This document shows, piece after piece, positions 6,706 through 9,278 of a stretch of DNA of 9,278 bases. The DNA lies in the NCBI GenBank assembly GCA_039934475.1, contig JBDTMC010000310.1:1-9278 (forward strand). Direction: 5' to 3'. The number at the start of each line of letters is the position of its first letter. Within the stretch, counting starts at the first letter, position 1. Under the pieces are notes generated by a model that was not told where the DNA came from, searched no databases, and saw only the letters and a program-made list of their open reading frames with translations. The stretch is from JBDTMC01 sp039934475 (GTDB taxonomy: Bacteria > Acidobacteriota > Terriglobia > Bryobacterales > Bryobacteraceae). The position numbers and the translations under genes are program-made.

Positions 6706-7480
6706 ATGTCAGTTGGATCACGTAGAAGGTGGCGCTCTGCGGGTCCACGATCAGCGCGATCCAGCCTACTCCGGGCGCGTTGAATGGCCCAAATCGCACG
6801 GTGGCTCCGAGGCTTGTGGCCTGGGCGACGGTGGCGGCGCAATCGGCAACTCGAACGTAGATGCCCCAATGGGCCGGGATTCCTTTCCAACTCGCGTCCA
6901 TCGGTAGCAGCCCACCGCGTGGAACCCCCGCCACACTGAACTCCAGATAGGTCGCCATATTCGCAGAGCCCTTCGTTTGCCATCCGAACAGGGCACTGTA
7001 GAACGTGTTTGCCTGACTGGTGTCCCAGGTCGCCAGCTCGACCCAGCCTACCGAATTGACTTCGCTGACTACTCCCACGCCGGGGTTCGTCTTCGTCTGC
7101 CAGACAGAGAAAGTTGCGCCACCCGGGTCCTTGATAATGGCCAAGCGCCCTGCATCCATCACATCAAAGGCGGGTTGCACTACTTCGCCGCCCAGCTCGG
7201 TTGCCTTAGCCGCCGTCGCATCGGCATTCTCCACCGCAAAATAGACGCCCCAATGTGGCGGGACTCCCGCGTCCGTCAGCTTCGGAGGCAGCGTGTAGGT
7301 TGATGCCGCCACTTGTCCGTCCAACTGGAACATCGTGTAATGCTCGTCCGGTCGCATGGGGATATCGACATGGGTCCAGCCAAACAAGTTATCGTAGAAC
7401 TGTTTCGCTGCCACCTGATCCGTGGTTCCGAGTTCAAACCAGCATGGCGCACCTGGGGGATGTTGGCTGACTATTGGCAT
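6704..7480 (-). CDS. Two-domain VOC (glyoxalase/bleomycin-resistance fold) protein
   Basis: A 258-residue cytoplasmic protein made of two tandem vicinal-oxygen-chelate modules, about residues 10-128 and 144-257. Each starts with a WxEL strand (W14-F-E-L and W146-V-E-L) and contains the helix A..FY..LFGW (24-35 and 157-167). Each carries a P-x-HWG-x-Y segment (74-80 and 202-208) and ends in a DP-x-x-ATF strand. E16/H76 and E148/H204 are at positions that often bind metal in this superfamily. The repeat layout and FYxxLFGW phrases match the Cfp30B/CFP32-like proteins of actinobacteria, which have no settled reaction, so no enzyme activity should be assumed from the fold. The ATG at 7478-7480 is preceded at five bases by GAGGAG, a strong ribosome binding site that fixes the start. 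Its stop overlaps the T-tract of the cytochrome terminator. The gene is divergent from priA. Confidence 0.9.
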   Translation of the reverse strand: MPIVSQHPPGAPCWFELGTTDQVAAKQFYDNLFGWTHVDIPMRPDEHYTMFQLDGQVAASTYTLPPKLTDAGVPPHWGVYFAVENADATAAKATELGGEVVQPAFDVMDAGRLAIIKDPGGATFSVWQTKTNPGVGVVSEVNSVGWVELATWDTSQANTFYSALFGWQTKGSANMATYLEFSVAGVPRGGLLPMDASWKGIPAHWGIYVRVADCAATVAQATSLGATVRFGPFNAPGVGWIALIVDPQSATFYVIQLT

Positions 7481-7485
7481 TGTTG

Positions 7486-7491
7486 CTCCTC
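7486..7491 (-). promoter_or_regulatory. Ribosome binding site of the VOC gene
   Basis: On the minus strand GAGGAG lies five bases before the ATG at 7478-7480. It supports the start used for the VOC protein. I found no convincing -10/-35 pair in the remaining bases up to the priA start. Confidence 0.8.
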
Positions 7492-7600
7492 GTTCGTGGA
7501 GTCTATCATGTGGCTGGTCGACTGCATTTTTGAAGTGAGCCTCCAGCCCGGCATGGTACGCTGATCACGTCAATGCTTCTTGCCGCTCTTCCGAGTTGCT

Positions 7601-9278
7601 GTGCCAGATTTCCCAACATTTTGTGACGTCAGCCTGCCGGTGCCTCTCGACCGGGCCTTCACCTACCGCCTTCCGGAGACGCTCCGTCACCGCGTGCAGC
7701 GCGGTTGCCGGGTGCTTGCTCCTTTTGGAACGCGCAAGCTGACCGGCGTCGTTCTGCGAGTGCATAATGAACCTCCTGAGGCCACCGCCAAAGAGCTAAT
7801 GCGGCTGCTGGATGAGGAGCCGATTCTCGAAGACCGGCTGATCGCGCTCGGCTCTTGGATTGCCGGATATTACTGCGCTCCCCTCGGCGAAGTATTGCGC
7901 GGCATGATGCCTTTGTCAGGAGAAACACGCAAAACCAAGGTTTGGGGACTCACCGACTCCGGCCGCGATATGGCGAGGCAGTTGCTTCTCGGCGCTCCCG
8001 GCGACGACCCCGCGGTTGAGATGCTGCGCCTTCTGGAGACTCGTCCGATGTCGGCGGCGTACCTGACCAAGAAATTTCCCACAGCCCCGCGTCTGCTAAA
8101 GGCGCTTGAAAGGAAGGGCTTCATCGTCGCTGAAGACGGGCAGGTGGACCGCGACCCGCTACGAGCACCGGCGGCGCGTCTGCGTGTGGAGTTTTTGGGC
8201 CGGCCGGCGGATGTGAAGCTGACCAAGCCCGAACGGGAGTTGGTGTCCTATTTAGAACTCCATCCTGGGGTTCATAACTTGCAAGAGTTGGAGGTCGTTC
8301 TGAAGGGTGCGAGCACGGCAGCACGCGCGATGGCGCGCCGCAAACTACTCGCGCTGACTCCGGAGCCATTAACTGCGGCAGCGATGGCGGAGCGCCCGCC
8401 GCACGTTCTTAATCCGTCCCAGCAAGCAGCCTTGGATCAGATCGAACTGGGCCTGCAGTCACGTGCCTTCGCCACGTATCTGTTACAGGGTGTCACCGGA
8501 TCCGGCAAGACAGAAATCTACTTGCGGGCTATCGACGAGGCATTGCGCCTGGGCAGGGGCGCTCTGTTACTGGTGCCGGAGATCGCACTTACTCCGGCGG
8601 TTGCCTCGCAGTTCTTCCATAGATTTGGGGACCGCGTGGCGATGCTCCACTCGGCTTTCACAGACGTGGAACGCGCCGAACAATGGCGGCGCATTCGTGC
8701 CGGGCTGGCCAATGTAGTGGTCGGTACGCGGTCCGGCGTCTTTGCTCCCGTTCAGAATCTCGGTTTGATCGTTGTAGATGAGGAACACGACGGCAGCTAT
8801 AAGCAGGAAGAGACGCCGCGCTACCATGGCCGTGACGTGGCGATCATGCGGGCGCGCGAGGCGGGTGCGGTGGTCGTTATCGGCTCCGCCACCCCTAGTC
8901 TGGAGAGCCGCTACAACGCCGATCGGGGCAAGTACACGCTCTTGACCCTGCCGGAGCGCATTCAGCAGCGTCCGATGCCGCGCGTGGAACTTGTGGATAT
9001 GCGCATGGAGTTTCTCGAGACCCGTAAGCAATCCACTTTCTCTCGCCGCCTGCTCGAAGAAATCAAGGGACGCCTGGAAAACGGCGAGCAGACCATGCTG
9101 CTGTTGAACCGCCGCGGCTTCTCCAGTTTCGTCGCCTGCCGTTCGTGCGGAGAACGCATTCAATGCGTCAACTGCTCAGTGACGCTCACCTTTCACAAGC
9201 GCGACCGGCGCATGCTATGCCACTACTGCAATTACGCCGAGAAAGTCCCCTCGATTTGTCCAAAGTGCCAAAGTGAGC
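7601..9278 (+). CDS. priA: Primosomal protein N' (replication restart helicase PriA), first 559 residues
   Basis: PriA is a DEAH-box 3'-5' helicase that recognises stalled forks and reloads the replicative helicase. The N-terminal fork-binding domain opens with CDVSLPVPLDRAFTYRLPE (residues 8-26) and GCRVLAPFG. A winged-helix region and linker follow. Then come Walker A GVTGSGKT (297-304), GTRSGVFAP (375-383), the DEEH box (393-396) with its SYKQEETPRYHGRD loop, and GSATPS (428-433). The zinc module has all eight expected cysteines: 513, 516, 522, 525, 540, 543, 553 and 556. Walker A lies about 70 residues later than in E. coli PriA and fits the longer Bacillus-type architecture. The frame is open to the right edge, so the C-terminal part, including the second helicase half, is outside the window. 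The start is uncertain: GTG at 7601 has only a weak GAG upstream, TTG at 7580 is the alternative, and an upstream TGA at 7562-7564 closes the frame. Confidence 0.95.
   Translation, partial: MPDFPTFCDVSLPVPLDRAFTYRLPETLRHRVQRGCRVLAPFGTRKLTGVVLRVHNEPPEATAKELMRLLDEEPILEDRLIALGSWIAGYYCAPLGEVLRGMMPLSGETRKTKVWGLTDSGRDMARQLLLGAPGDDPAVEMLRLLETRPMSAAYLTKKFPTAPRLLKALERKGFIVAEDGQVDRDPLRAPAARLRVEFLGRPADVKLTKPERELVSYLELHPGVHNLQELEVVLKGASTAARAMARRKLLALTPEPLTAAAMAERPPHVLNPSQQAALDQIELGLQSRAFATYLLQGVTGSGKTEIYLRAIDEALRLGRGALLLVPEIALTPAVASQFFHRFGDRVAMLHSAFTDVERAEQWRRIRAGLANVVVGTRSGVFAPVQNLGLIVVDEEHDGSYKQEETPRYHGRDVAIMRAREAGAVVVIGSATPSLESRYNADRGKYTLLTLPERIQQRPMPRVELVDMRMEFLETRKQSTFSRRLLEEIKGRLENGEQTMLLLNRRGFSSFVACRSCGERIQCVNCSVTLTFHKRDRRMLCHYCNYAEKVPSICPKCQSE

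Noticed and set aside
8567..9163. A 198-codon minus-strand open frame.
   Set aside because: It lies opposite the helicase and zinc-finger part of priA, whose motifs are unambiguous, so it is a shadow of that gene.
1..9278. A defence system, mobile element, CRISPR array, biosynthetic cluster or other new multi-gene system.
   Set aside because: Genes alternate in strand, belong to housekeeping or common exported families, and no transposase, integrase, repeat array or effector-like gene is visible.

Overview
The window is an ordinary-looking chromosomal segment of a moderately GC-rich bacterium, with seven recognisable genes and no tRNA, rRNA, CRISPR array, insertion sequence or phage gene that I can see. 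The gene mix suggests an acidobacterium of the Bryobacter/Solibacter type: a Tat-exported Gfo/Idh/MocA-like oxidoreductase, a secreted PDZ protein built on a hydrolase-like core, a PEGA protein, and a large periplasmic or outer-surface multiheme cytochrome. This taxonomic guess rests on family knowledge and general sequence style, not on a marker gene comparison.

Layout. Positions 1-1468 (minus strand) hold a two-gene unit: the Tat-signal Gfo/Idh/MocA-like protein, followed four bases after its stop by a small unrecognised gene that leaves the window. Positions 1532-2155 (plus, divergent from the first unit across 63 bp) encode a class I SAM-dependent methyltransferase. Positions 2213-3331 (plus) encode an exported protein with a C-terminal PEGA domain. 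It converges, with a 27-bp gap, on a minus-strand gene (3359-4522) for a secreted PDZ protein whose N-terminal half resembles a degenerate alpha/beta hydrolase. An AT-rich divergent promoter region (4523-4689) separates that gene from a nine-heme c-type cytochrome with a C-terminal Ig-like domain (4690-6660, GTG start). The cytochrome gene ends in a clear intrinsic terminator whose T-tract overlaps the stop codon of a convergent two-domain VOC (glyoxalase-fold) gene (6704-7480, minus). From 7601 to the right edge runs priA, the primosomal replication-restart helicase. It is cut off by the window after 559 codons, so a search restricted to complete ORFs would miss it.

How the genes relate. Apart from the tight Gfo/Idh plus small-ORF pair, the genes alternate in strand and look like independent transcription units. 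I see no multi-gene pathway and no convincing new system. The items most worth a second look are: (1) the Gfo/Idh/MocA-like protein has lost both the lysine of the EKP motif and the aspartate of the usual D-x-x-x-H pair, so it may be catalytically altered or dead; (2) the nine-heme cytochrome joins a conserved-looking WNDLGMHC N-terminal domain and a C-terminal Ig-like domain, and is encoded without visible electron-transfer partners; (3) the PDZ protein has a Gln where a hydrolase nucleophile would be expected.
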